Positions 7,183 through 14,764 of a stretch of 39,715 bases of DNA are shown here, in pieces. The stretch spans positions 1 through 39,715 of the forward strand of contig JAQVCW010000032.1 of the NCBI GenBank assembly GCA_028689585.1, written 5' to 3'. Position 1 is the stretch's first letter. Each line of letters starts with the position of its first letter. The notes under the pieces are model-generated. The model saw only the letters and a program-made list of their open reading frames with translations. It did no database searches and was not told the origin of the DNA. Source of the stretch: Lachnospiraceae bacterium (GTDB lineage: Bacteria > Bacillota > Clostridia > Lachnospirales > Lachnospiraceae). The translations under genes and the position numbers were made by a program.

Positions 7183-8820
7183 TTAATTATCATCTTCCGT
7201 AATATCAGCAGTATAAACCTGACGTTTTCTTGCCATTTCATCACTTTCCAGATATTCATCATAGGTCGTGATTTTATCAATCAGCTTGCCGCCGGGCAGG
7301 ATTTCCATGATGCGGTTTGCAGTAGTCTGGACGATCTGATGGTCGCGGGAAGCGAAGAGCATAGCTCCCGGAAATTTGATCATGCCGTTGTTCAGCGCCG
7401 TGATTGCTTCCATATCCAGATGGTTGGTAGGCTCGTCAAAAATCAGTACATTGGCAGCGGAAATCATCATCTTGGAGAGCAGGCAGCGCACTTTTTCACC
7501 ACCGGAGAGGATACGGACTTTTTTCACTCCGTCATCACCGGCGAAAAGCATACGGCCCAGGAAGCCGCGGACATAGGTGGCATCTTTGATCTCAGAATAC
7601 TGAGTCAGCCAGTCTGCAATTACCAGATCATTATCGAACTCCTTTGTATTATCCTTTGGAAAATAAGCTTGGGTAGTAGTGACACCCCATTTAAAGCTGC
7701 CCTCATCCGGTTCCATTTCTCCAGCCAAAATCTTGAAAAATACGGTCTTTGCCAGTTCGTTGCCGCCCACAAAGGCCACTTTGTCATCATGCCCAAGGGT
7801 GAATGTGATGTCATCCAGAATTTTCACACCATCAATGGTCTTGGAAAGACCTTCTACCATCAGGACTTCGTTGCCAATCTCACGGGCAGGACGAAAGTCG
7901 ATGTAAGGATATTTACGGCTGGAAGGACGAATTTCATCCAGCTCAATTTTTTCAAGGGCGCGTTTTCTGGAGGTAGCCTGTTTGGATTTGGAGGCATTTG
8001 CAGAGAAACGCTGGATAAATTCCTGCAGCTCTTTGATCTTTTCTTCTTTTTTCTTGTTGGCTTCTTTCATCTGCTTTACCATCAACTGGCTGGACTCATA
8101 CCAGAAATCATAGTTGCCTGCATAAAGCTGAATTTTTCCATAATCAATATCTGCAATATGAGTGCAGACTTTATTCAGAAAGTAACGGTCATGAGAAACT
8201 ACGATTACCGTGTTTTCAAAATTGATCAGGAATTCTTCCAGCCAGGCAATGGCATCCATGTCCAAATGGTTGGTAGGCTCATCCAGCAGCAGGATATCAG
8301 GGCTGCCGAACAGTGCTCGGGCTAACAGTACCTTTACTTTTTCGCTGCCGCTGAGGTCTTTCATCAGATTATAATGAAGTTCTGTCTCGATACCAAGGCC
8401 GTTCAGCAGAGTAGCAGCATCGGATTCTGCTTCCCAGCCATTCATTTCCGCAAATTCACCTTCCAGCTCACTGGCACGAATGCCGTCTGCATCGCTGAAA
8501 TCCGGTTTTGTATAGAGAGCATCTTTTTCTTTCATAATATCATACAAGCGCTGATTTCCCATAATAACGGTATCCAGCACTGCAAAGTCATCGTATTTGA
8601 AGTGGTCCTGCTCCAGAACAGACAGACGCTGTCCGGGGGTGATGGCAATGGAGCCATTGGTAGTGTCCAGTTTGCCGGACAGAATTTTCAAAAAGGTGGA
8701 TTTACCTGCACCATTGGCACCAATCAGGCCGTAGCAGTTGCCTTCCGTGAATTTAATATTCACATCCTCAAACAAGGCTTTTTTGCCAATCCGGAGGGTT
8801 ACATTATTTGCACTGATCAT
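7183..8820 (-). CDS. ABC-F family ATPase, YkpA/YbiT type
   Basis: ABC-F proteins are soluble twin-ATPase factors that act on ribosomes and have no membrane domain. This one is 545 residues, with high similarity from memory to Bacillus YkpA. The first ATPase domain has an intact Walker A (GANGAGKST, about residue 36), signature LSGSEKVKVLLARAL and Walker B LLLDEPTNHLD. A charged interdomain linker (about 245-300, rich in K/E with SANASKSKQATSRKR) is the P-site-tRNA-interaction motif region. The second domain has signature LSGGEKVRCLLSK and FDEPTNHLD, but its Walker A reads GGNELAKT instead of GxxxxGKT. The same degeneracy occurs in YkpA-type members. A minus-strand AGGAG lies before ATG 8820. 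Whether it is a translation factor or a resistance factor is not shown. Confidence 0.93.
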   Translation of the reverse strand: MISANNVTLRIGKKALFEDVNIKFTEGNCYGLIGANGAGKSTFLKILSGKLDTTNGSIAITPGQRLSVLEQDHFKYDDFAVLDTVIMGNQRLYDIMKEKDALYTKPDFSDADGIRASELEGEFAEMNGWEAESDAATLLNGLGIETELHYNLMKDLSGSEKVKVLLARALFGSPDILLLDEPTNHLDMDAIAWLEEFLINFENTVIVVSHDRYFLNKVCTHIADIDYGKIQLYAGNYDFWYESSQLMVKQMKEANKKKEEKIKELQEFIQRFSANASKSKQATSRKRALEKIELDEIRPSSRKYPYIDFRPAREIGNEVLMVEGLSKTIDGVKILDDITFTLGHDDKVAFVGGNELAKTVFFKILAGEMEPDEGSFKWGVTTTQAYFPKDNTKEFDNDLVIADWLTQYSEIKDATYVRGFLGRMLFAGDDGVKKVRILSGGEKVRCLLSKMMISAANVLIFDEPTNHLDMEAITALNNGMIKFPGAMLFASRDHQIVQTTANRIMEILPGGKLIDKITTYDEYLESDEMARKRQVYTADITEDDN

Positions 8821-8899
8821 TTTTTATTCTCCTTTGGTTCCTATATAAGGGCGTGCCGTCGGACCGCCCGAATTCTACATATAAATGCGCGTCCCCTCT

Positions 8900-8927
8900 A
8901 TTGTAACGAAAACTTCAAAAAAAGCAA
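8900..8927 (-). promoter_or_regulatory. Promoter candidate for the ABC-F gene
   Basis: On the minus strand TTGCTT (8922-8927) is 16 bases from TACAAT (8900-8905), giving a leader of about 75 bases. That leader contains a GGGCG/CGCCC hairpin (about 8849-8870) upstream of the ribosome site. Confidence 0.5.
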
Positions 8928-9202
8928 GTGCAAATCGAAGAAAAGAGAAAAAAGAGTTACAGTTCAGCTTTGGAATGAGGACGCTCCCCGGAATGCAGCC
9001 CCAAACATCTGTGCCCCTCTGCAATCTGCCGGAGGCCTTCTCTTTTTCAGATAGAATGGATAAATAAACAGAAGGGGAGAAGCTGAGTAACATATAAGTA
9101 ACCGGTGAGTTCCATGTGCGTGATACAAATACACAAAAATAACTCAAAAAACAACAAAATAACTGATAATATAAAAATTAAGATTAATATATCAAAAAAC
9201 TA
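8928..9202. other. Gene-free stretch between ABC-F and the mini-ORF unit
   Basis: No convincing coding frame is present; frames of 60-90 codons here lack ribosome sites and family features. A CTTCTC/GAGAAG pairing around 9038-9083 is possible but has no T tail. The right part, from about 9130, is very AT-rich and leads into the promoter at 9203. Confidence 0.5.
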
Positions 9203-9231
9203 TTGACAAAAATGAGATTATATATTATATT
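9203..9231 (+). promoter_or_regulatory. Promoter of the mini-ORF transcript
   Basis: A consensus TTGACA (9203-9208) is 17 bases from TATATT (9226-9231) within an AT-rich tract, a strong sigma-A promoter shape. Its transcript would start near 9238. Confidence 0.7.
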
Positions 9232-9237
9232 TAAATC

Positions 9238-9478
9238 AACAAAAGAAATGAAACAAGTCAACAGCGCAGGAGGTAAGGTCCAATGGGATGAGTGCTCAGA
9301 CATAACAATCTCTTAAATTCTATTTCCCCGACAGGAGGTAAAGGAGGAGATTCCAATGAAAGGCAGAGATCCGTAGCGGATATCTAAAGTAAAAGAAAAG
9401 GGAGGTTATATAGTGAAACTTCTGGAATTTCATTGATAGAGCTATCTGATGACGAGAAAGTCAGATAGCTCTTATTAT
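9238..9478 (+). ncRNA. Short transcript with three mini-ORFs and a terminator (undescribed)
   Basis: Between a strong promoter and a terminator lies about 240 bases without a normal gene. It contains three Shine-Dalgarno sites followed by tiny reading frames. GGAGG at 9269 precedes ATG 9283 (MG-stop) and the overlapping ATG 9288 (MSAQT-stop). GGAGG at 9334 and 9343 precedes ATG 9356 (MKGRDP-stop). GGGAGG at 9400 precedes GTG 9413 (MKLLEFH-stop). The first two sites sit in similar local sequence (GGAGGTAA, then TCCAATG). The last frame ends just before the terminator stem. It could be a small regulatory RNA, a peptide-coding RNA, or a leader whose target has been lost. bioY downstream has its own promoter, so it is probably independent of this unit. 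Confidence 0.4.
9438..9478 (+). terminator. Terminator of the mini-ORF transcript
   Basis: A perfect 12-base stem, AGAGCTATCTGA (9438-9449) with TCAGATAGCTCT (9461-9472), is closed by an 11-base loop. The tail TATTAT is only moderately T-rich. Confidence 0.65.
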
Positions 9479-9552
9479 GCTGCAAAAAACATTCGGCGGA
9501 AATCTCTTTGTGGGAAAATATTTTAGCGGAAAAAACATTTTTGAAAAAATGA

Positions 9553-9581
9553 TTGACAGACACTGCATATTTTTTTATAAT
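9553..9581 (+). promoter_or_regulatory. bioY promoter
   Basis: A near-perfect consensus: TTGACA (9553-9558), a 17-base spacer and TATAAT (9576-9581). The start point would fall at the left half of the BirA-type operator, ideal for repression. Confidence 0.85.
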
Positions 9582-9586
9582 GACAT

Positions 9587-9619
9587 AAGGTTAACCAATA
9601 ATATAAAAAGGTTAACAAT
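9587..9619 (+). promoter_or_regulatory. BirA-type biotin operator
   Basis: Two inverted half-sites, AAGGTTAACC (9587-9596) and GGTTAACAAT (9610-9619), are separated by 13 AT-rich bases. This resembles the Firmicute BirA operator (TTGTTAACC-spacer-GGTTAACAA), and the right half is an exact match. Its place just downstream of the -10 box fits biotin-responsive repression of bioY. Confidence 0.8.
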
Positions 9620-9645
9620 AAAAGAAATGAGGAGTAGTAAACAAC

Positions 9646-10215
9646 ATGGAAAAGAAAAATAAGATGACAGTGAAGTCAATGGTTATGGCGGGGATGTTTG
9701 CCGCAGTGCTGGCAGTGCTTTCCCAGATATCGATTCCAATGCCTTCCGGAGTGCCGGTGACCTTGCAGACTTTTGCGGTAGCATTGACCGGGTTTGTGCT
9801 TGGATGGAAGCTGGGGGGAATGGCAGTGGTGATTTATGTGCTGCTGGGAGCAGTAGGAGTTCCGGTTTTTGCGAATCTGAACGGTGGTATTGGAGTGCTG
9901 GTGGGCACTACAGGAGGATTTATATGGGGGTTCATTCTGATGGTGTTGCTTTGCGGACTGGGAACAGCGCAGAAGAGTAAGGTAATGACCGGGATTTTTT
10001 CGGCATTGGGATTGGCGGTCTGCCATTTGGCCGGTATTTTGCAGTTCTGCGGAGTTATGGGGATGGGATTTGCCCAGTCAGCTCTGCTGGTTTCCATTCC
10101 TTATCTGGTGAAGGATATCATTTCGATGGTGCTGGCATTTTTGGTGGGGGTGGTGATCCGCCGATATCTGAATGCTGCTAATATTTTGAGTTATGAGCGG
10201 GCAAAACAGGCTTAG
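9646..10215 (+). CDS. bioY: Biotin transporter BioY (ECF S component)
   Basis: BioY is the membrane protein that binds biotin in energy-coupling-factor transporters. The protein is 189 residues with about six hydrophobic segments. It carries family motifs: an N-terminal LSQISIPMPSGVPVTLQTFAV-type segment split over residues 25-45, GFVLGWKLGG, YVLLGAVGVPVFANLNGGIG and GGFIWGF near residue 95. ECF ATPases and the T component are not in the window, so a shared ECF module elsewhere is expected. A GAGGAG ribosome site is at 9628-9633. A strong promoter and the BirA-type operator directly upstream support biotin control. The 3' end overlaps the next gene by 23 bases. Confidence 0.95.
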   Translation: MEKKNKMTVKSMVMAGMFAAVLAVLSQISIPMPSGVPVTLQTFAVALTGFVLGWKLGGMAVVIYVLLGAVGVPVFANLNGGIGVLVGTTGGFIWGFILMVLLCGLGTAQKSKVMTGIFSALGLAVCHLAGILQFCGVMGMGFAQSALLVSIPYLVKDIISMVLAFLVGVVIRRYLNAANILSYERAKQA

Positions 10216-10663
10216 AGCGCATCATCTGCTGTGCATTCCACTGTATCAGGGCAAGGGCTACAGCCCTCAGTTCTGCAGTAATATGGACCAGATGATAGCG
10301 GCCTTGAAAAAAGTGGATTCCGGAATTCAGATTGTTGAGGGGCCGGATGGGGTTTGCCGCGCCTGTCCCAATCTGACATGGAAAAATGAAGAAAACCGGC
10401 CAAACAGCCAGGGCGGGAAGTGCTCCCCGGCAGTCTGCAGTCTGGACAGGAATGAAGTAAAGAGCAAAGACCAGAAACTGATCGGTGCCCTGAAGCTGGA
10501 TACAAAACGGCTTTGGACCTGGCCGGTACTGATGCAGCATATTCAGCTTCATATGACAGAAACGATATTTAACGCATCCTGTGGAAAGTGCCGGTGGTAC
10601 AAGGCGGGCCTGTGCAGTTATGAACAATATCGTGAGGCATTAAATAAAGAAGTACAGGCATGA
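10193..10663 (+). CDS. DUF1284 domain protein, cysteine-rich
   Basis: The product is 156 residues. RAHHLLCIPLYQGKGYSPQFCSNM near the N-terminus matches the DUF1284 family (PF06935). It contains many cysteines, including CRACPN (about residue 58), a C-SPAVC pair and CGKCRWYKAGLC near the C-terminus. That pattern suggests binding of an iron-sulfur cluster or other metal, but the function is not known. It starts inside bioY in another frame (23-base overlap), so translation is probably coupled and the gene should share the BirA-type control. A link to biotin is inferred only from this arrangement; biotin synthase needs iron-sulfur clusters, but no bio synthesis gene is seen here. A strong terminator follows. 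Confidence 0.85.
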   Translation: MSGQNRLRAHHLLCIPLYQGKGYSPQFCSNMDQMIAALKKVDSGIQIVEGPDGVCRACPNLTWKNEENRPNSQGGKCSPAVCSLDRNEVKSKDQKLIGALKLDTKRLWTWPVLMQHIQLHMTETIFNASCGKCRWYKAGLCSYEQYREALNKEVQA

Positions 10664-10690
10664 AGATGAGCCTTCCTATGATATATAAGA

Positions 10691-10755
10691 AAGCTTTGCA
10701 GGACATACCGCCCGTTTTGAAAAACGGTGTGCGATATATCCCGCAAAGTTTTTTT
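10691..10755 (+). terminator. Terminator of the bioY-DUF1284 operon
   Basis: A long interrupted hairpin has CTTTGC (10694-10699) pairing with GCAAAG (10743-10748) and an inner stem CCGTTTT with AAAACGG, followed by seven T. Confidence 0.85.
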
Positions 10756-10821
10756 GATTTTTCGGTAATTAATACTAAAAATAAGAACTTAATTTTGGAA
10801 TATATGACATGCACAGGAAAC

Positions 10822-10850
10822 TTGACAAGTGCACTTCCTGGTGCTATGAT
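10822..10850 (+). promoter_or_regulatory. Promoter of the alpha-glucoside transporter operon
   Basis: TTGACA (10822-10827), 17 bases, then TATGAT (10845-10850). A LacI-type operator abuts the -10 box. The resulting leader is about 390 bases, unusually long, and holds a second operator and a heptanucleotide repeat. Confidence 0.7.
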
Positions 10851-10851
10851 A

Positions 10852-10994
10852 GATTTAACGTAAAACCTATAAAAAATATCTGCTATTAAAAAGAAAAGTA
10901 TATAATATAGACAACAAAAACAGACAATATGGTACAAAATATAACAATAAAATCCAATAAACAAGTTGAAATAATAATAGGTTTAACGCTAAAC
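10852..10994 (+). promoter_or_regulatory. Two LacI-type operator candidates
   Basis: Site 1 (10854-10866, TTTAACGTAAAAC) overlaps the expected transcription start. Site 2 (10981-10994, GTTTAACGCTAAAC) has perfect GTTTA/TAAAC arms. Both carry the central CG typical of LacI-family operators, and the same motif occurs at 20813-20826 in front of the local lacI gene. Two sites 127 bases apart would permit looping or roadblock repression. Confidence 0.6.
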
Positions 10995-10999
10995 TAAGA

Positions 11000-11097
11000 G
11001 AAATAAGAAATAAGAAATAAGAAATAAGAAATAAGAAATAAGAAATAAGAAATAAGAAATAAGAAACGAAAAACGAGAAACGAAAAACGAGAAATGA
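11000..11097 (+). repeat. Heptanucleotide tandem repeat in the transporter leader
   Basis: Nine perfect GAAATAA units (11000-11062) are followed by five variant units of the same period (GAAACGA, AAAACGA, GAAACGA, AAAACGA, GAAATGA), 14 units in all. It is non-coding and lies between the second operator and the start codon at 11246. Confidence 0.9.
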
Positions 11098-11245
11098 AAA
11101 AACAGAATCAAGCAGACAGCGAACCGGTCAGCCAAAGCAGCCATAACTGCCGGAAAAATATTTCCGCTACAAATTAAAAAAGGGAACAAATCACACAGTG
11201 ATTAAAAATAAGCATATCTAAAAATGGAAAGGATGGGTAAGAGTT

Positions 11246-12634
11246 ATGAAGAAAAGAAGTATGAGATTGATGGGACTGTCAATGGCAGCGGCTATGACGA
11301 TGGGAATGGCAGGTGGAGCACTGGCAGAGAGTACGGTCAGACTGGGCATCTGGCCGGAGGATACACTTACAGATGAGATTACCATGCATGAAGGCTTTTT
11401 GGAGAAGATGAAAGAGATCGATCCGGATGTGACCTTCGAACCGGCATATTACAAATATGCTACAGATACTTTTGCATCTATGGTAGAAGCGGGTACGGTA
11501 CCTACTATTTTTGAGACCTGGTTTACTGAGCCTCAGAAGCTGATTAAACAGGGCATGGTGGCGGATATTACAGATGAGCTGAAGGAAAGAGGCTGGATTG
11601 ATGATATGAACCCGGCTATCCTGTCACTTCTTTCCGATGAAAATGGAAGAGTATACGGTATTCCGAGAGATGCTTATGCACTGGGTCTGATGATCAATGC
11701 AGATCTGTTCACACAGGCTGGGCTGGTAGATGATGCCGGTGTTCCGATTTTCCCGAAGACATGGGATGAACTGGCGGAGTCGGCAAAGAAAATCAAAGAA
11801 GCCACCGGTGCCGCAGGACTTTGCCTGCTGGCAAAAGATAATGCAGGCGGCTGGCATTTCAGCAATATCGCATGGGCATTCGGTGCAACACTGGTAACCG
11901 ATAATGGCGATGGAACTTATACCGCTAACCTGAATTCAGACGAAGCGATCGCAGCTATGGAATATGTGAGATCACTGAAATATGATTATGATGTTCTGAC
12001 AGCAGATCCCACCAGTGAAGACTGGGGAACCGGATTTACACAACTTGCTACCGGCGGAGCGGCAATGTATATCGCAGCGAATGACGCAGTGAACCAGCCG
12101 ACCGCAGGCAATGGACTGCCGCTGGAAAATCTGGCATTCTGTGCAATTCCTGAGGGACCTGGCGGACAGTATTCTCTGTCCGGAGGCACACCGTATATGT
12201 TCTCTAAAGATGCCACACCTGAAGAGATCAATGCAGCTCTGGATTATGTTGAAGTGATGGGGAAATCACCGGAAGTAACGGATGAGGCAATTGCCGGTCT
12301 GGAAGCAGACGCTCAGTACAGACTGGAAGCTGGTATCCCGGTAATCAAGAGATTCCCGTGCTGGATCAATCAGGATTTCCTGGATGCAGAAGCAAAAGTA
12401 ATTGAAGAAAACACCAATGTTGACCCGGCTATGTATCAGTCCTACTTTGACGCAGTATCTACCGATGGTATCCGCACAGAAGAGCCTGGACAGACACAGG
12501 ATATGTATGCAGAGCTGACTAAAGTACTGCAGGCTGTTCTGACAGATGAAAATGCAGATGTAACCTCATTGATGAATACAGCAAACGACAACTATCAGAA
12601 GATTCTGGACAATCCAGAAGAAGCAGCAGAATAA
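11246..12634 (+). CDS. Extracellular sugar-binding protein of an ABC importer
   Basis: This 462-residue protein fits the family 1 solute-binding proteins (MalE-like): a long mature domain with GIPRDAYALGLMINADLF, PKTWDELAESAKKIKE and a C-terminal helical region. It is followed by two matching permeases, so it should capture the disaccharide fed to the GH65 enzymes. The N-terminus is a Sec signal peptide (MKKRSMRLMGLSMAAAMTMG, then AGGALA-ES) with an Ala-x-Ala signal peptidase I site near residue 27. No lipobox cysteine is present, although Gram-positive binding proteins are normally lipid-anchored. The start is supported by GGAAAGGATGGG just upstream. The ligand cannot be told from sequence; GH65 substrates (maltose, kojibiose, nigerose, trehalose type) are the candidates. 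Confidence 0.93.
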   Translation: MKKRSMRLMGLSMAAAMTMGMAGGALAESTVRLGIWPEDTLTDEITMHEGFLEKMKEIDPDVTFEPAYYKYATDTFASMVEAGTVPTIFETWFTEPQKLIKQGMVADITDELKERGWIDDMNPAILSLLSDENGRVYGIPRDAYALGLMINADLFTQAGLVDDAGVPIFPKTWDELAESAKKIKEATGAAGLCLLAKDNAGGWHFSNIAWAFGATLVTDNGDGTYTANLNSDEAIAAMEYVRSLKYDYDVLTADPTSEDWGTGFTQLATGGAAMYIAANDAVNQPTAGNGLPLENLAFCAIPEGPGGQYSLSGGTPYMFSKDATPEEINAALDYVEVMGKSPEVTDEAIAGLEADAQYRLEAGIPVIKRFPCWINQDFLDAEAKVIEENTNVDPAMYQSYFDAVSTDGIRTEEPGQTQDMYAELTKVLQAVLTDENADVTSLMNTANDNYQKILDNPEEAAE

Positions 12635-12647
12635 AGCCGGAGACTTT

Positions 12648-12731
12648 CAACGCGACGGCTTGAAACATTATTAATTTTGCCAGCGTTGAAGCTCCGAAAA
12701 TTGCTGGGGGTTCCGTTTTGGAAGCCCCAGC
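12648..12731 (+). promoter_or_regulatory. Two intra-operon hairpins between binding protein and permease
   Basis: A CTTTCAACGC/GCGTTGAAG pairing (12648 to about 12692) is followed by a strong GCTGGGG...CCCCAGC hairpin (12703-12731) with inner TTCC/GGAA. No T tail follows. Such hairpins after binding-protein genes commonly protect the upstream message so that more binding protein than permease is made. Confidence 0.6.
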
Positions 12732-12790
12732 TTTGCATGAAGGGGATATCGAAATTCGGCAGTGTTGTCAGAAGATGGAAGGTGATGAAA

Positions 12791-13672
12791 ATGAAGAAAA
12801 AAAACAGGTTCAAAAAGAGAGATCTGATGGAGTGGCTGGTTATGCTGCCCAGCGTGATTTTATTTGCCTTTTTTGTCTGGGAACCGCTGCTGGAAAATGT
12901 GAGACTTTCTCTGTACAAGACAGTGCGTTATGAACCGGTGGCATTTACAGGACTGAGCAATTACCTGAGAGTAATTAACAATGTGGATTTTGGAGCGGCG
13001 TTTCGCAATACGTTTCTCTATACATTCTGGTCATTGCTGATTGGCTTTTTTGTTCCGATCCTGATGGCTGTGCTGATTTCCGAGACCGTACATATGAAAG
13101 GACTGTTCCGGACCGGAGTGTATTTTCCCAATATTATGCCCGGGCTTGGAACCATCTGGATCTGGAGCTATCTGTTCAATCCGGGGAAAACCGGTGTGCT
13201 GAATATTATCCTGGGCAAGCTGGGACTGCCGGCGTTTGACTGGCTGAATCATTCGGGCTGGACCATACCGCTGATTATTATTACCATGACCTGGAAAGCG
13301 GCGGGATCCACCGCATTGATTTACATGGCAAACATCAGCGGAATCAATCCTGATCTTTATGAGGCAGCGACCATAGACGGCGCCAGTATCTGGAAAAGGA
13401 TTCGTTATATCCTGCTTCCGAGCATTCGGGGACTGGCACGAACACTGCTGATTTTGCAGGTGATTTCCGTTTTCCAGATCCTGTATGAGCCGATGGTGCT
13501 GAAAAACGGCGGACCGAACAATGCAAGTATCTCGCTGATGATGCTGGTATACCGGTATGCGTTCCGGGATTTTGATTTCTCGGCGGCAGCGGCCCTGTCA
13601 GTTATGATATGTATTGTTCTGATCATTCTCAGCGGCGTTTATATGAGAATGACACGAAAAAAAGAAGAGTAA
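12791..13672 (+). CDS. ABC sugar permease, MalF-like
   Basis: This is one of the two membrane subunits of the importer; 293 residues from ATG 12791. That start was chosen because GGAAGGTG (12777-12784) lies 6 bases ahead; ATG 12785 is also in frame but abuts the site, and a start at 12677 would overlap the hairpins. There are six hydrophobic segments, beginning WLVMLPSVILFAFFVWEPLL. The EAA coupling loop is visible as LYEAATIDGASIWKRIRYILLPSIRG, here given in parts: EAATIDGAS about residue 196 and ILLPSI about 210. That loop contacts the ATPase, which is not encoded in this operon, so a shared MsmX-type ATPase is likely. Confidence 0.94.
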   Translation: MKKKNRFKKRDLMEWLVMLPSVILFAFFVWEPLLENVRLSLYKTVRYEPVAFTGLSNYLRVINNVDFGAAFRNTFLYTFWSLLIGFFVPILMAVLISETVHMKGLFRTGVYFPNIMPGLGTIWIWSYLFNPGKTGVLNIILGKLGLPAFDWLNHSGWTIPLIIITMTWKAAGSTALIYMANISGINPDLYEAATIDGASIWKRIRYILLPSIRGLARTLLILQVISVFQILYEPMVLKNGGPNNASISLMMLVYRYAFRDFDFSAAAALSVMICIVLIILSGVYMRMTRKKEE

Positions 13673-13685
13673 GGAGGGATGCAGA

Positions 13686-14564
13686 ATGTTTTTCGGAAAA
13701 TACAGAGAAAAAACAGATGGAGCAATCCGTGGATTTGATATGCATTCTCCTAAGGCCAGGATTGGAGCAATCTTAATTATGCTGGTCTGCATCCTGATGG
13801 TGGTGATCTGCCTGTTTCCGATTGTCTGGGTATTTCTTGCCAGCTTCAAAGACATTAAGGATTTTACTGTGAATGTGACGCTGCTTCCTGCGAAGATGGA
13901 TTTTGCGGGCGTGGCAAAGACCTGGAATCAGCTTAAATTCGGAAAATATTATGCAAATTCCATGATTTCAGTTGCAGGCTGTACTGTCTGTGCCGTTATT
14001 TTCAATGGCCTGCTGGCTTACGGCCTGGCGATTTTAAAACCCAAGGGTTATCGAATCGTACAGGGACTGGTGATGTGGAGCCTGCTGATCCCAAGCGTGA
14101 CCAGCATTGTCGGATTATTCCGCAATATCAACACCCTGGGCATGAGCAAGAGCTTCCTGCCAATCTGGCTTTCTTTCGGAGCAAATGCTTTTTATGTACT
14201 GCTGTTTAAAGAGTTTTTTGAAGATATTCCAAAGGAACTGCTGGAATCAGCCAGACTGGATGGGTGTGGTGTGCTTCAGGTATTTCAGAAGATGATACTG
14301 CCTTTGTCCAAACCGATTATCGTGGTGGTGGCTATCTTCGCGGTGACTGCGGCCTGGTCTGATTTCCTGCTGCCTTATCTGGTGCTCAACGGCTCCGGAA
14401 AGGAGACGGTGATGGTGAAGCTGTTCAGCTTTAAAGATACCCCGACCAATGCGGTGAGTATGCTGCGTGCGGTACTGTTTTCCATCATTCCGCCTACGAT
14501 TTTGCTGATTATTTTCCAGCGGCAGATAACGGATGGAGCGGCAGCCGGAGCAGTGAAAGGTTAA
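13686..14564 (+). CDS. ABC sugar permease, MalG-like
   Basis: This is the second membrane subunit, 292 residues, with six hydrophobic segments and the EAA loop (ELLESARLDGCG, then MILPLSKP) in the usual place about 90 residues from the C-terminus. GGAGGG precedes ATG 13686, and the gap to the preceding permease is 13 bases. The C-terminus QRQITDGAAAGAVKG resembles the usual end of MalG-type permeases. No ATPase gene follows; the next genes are the GH65 phosphorylases, after an intergenic repeat. Confidence 0.94.
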   Translation: MFFGKYREKTDGAIRGFDMHSPKARIGAILIMLVCILMVVICLFPIVWVFLASFKDIKDFTVNVTLLPAKMDFAGVAKTWNQLKFGKYYANSMISVAGCTVCAVIFNGLLAYGLAILKPKGYRIVQGLVMWSLLIPSVTSIVGLFRNINTLGMSKSFLPIWLSFGANAFYVLLFKEFFEDIPKELLESARLDGCGVLQVFQKMILPLSKPIIVVVAIFAVTAAWSDFLLPYLVLNGSGKETVMVKLFSFKDTPTNAVSMLRAVLFSIIPPTILLIIFQRQITDGAAAGAVKG

Positions 14565-14577
14565 ATATACCGTAAGC

Positions 14578-14745
14578 AATTGTGCCAAGTTTTCTTTGAA
14601 AACTTGACATGCAGCGTCAGATCATTTGCCGCAGGCAAATTCGGAATGAGCTGATGTTCCAAAAATTGTGTCAAGTTTTCTTTGAAAACTTGACATGCAG
14701 CGTCAGCTCATTTGCCGCAGGCAAATTTGGAATGAGCTGATGTTC
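14578..14745 (+). repeat. Intergenic structured repeat, two tandem copies (R1, R2)
   Basis: Two copies with a period of 86 bases are nearly identical. Each has hairpin 1 (CAAGTTTTC, TTT, GAAAACTTG) and hairpin 2 (outer arms CAGCTCATT/AATGAGCTG, inner arms ATTTGCC/GGCAAAT). R2 ends GATGTTC about 20 bases before the GH65 start at 14765, just ahead of its ribosome site. R1 has one outer-arm mismatch (CAGATCATT). The same family occurs at 20891, 34826 and 37328. Confidence 0.9.
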
Positions 14746-14764
14746 AACGTGAGAGGAAAGAGAA

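Noticed and set aside
7123-8325. A 400-codon plus-strand frame antisense to the ABC-F gene
   Set aside because: The minus-strand frame has complete ATPase motifs and a good start; the plus frame looks like shadow sequence rich in F, H and Q.
12677-12790. A longer start for the first permease (MPALKLRKLL...)
   Set aside because: The extension crosses two hairpins and lacks a ribosome site; ATG 12791 has a good site and fits family length.
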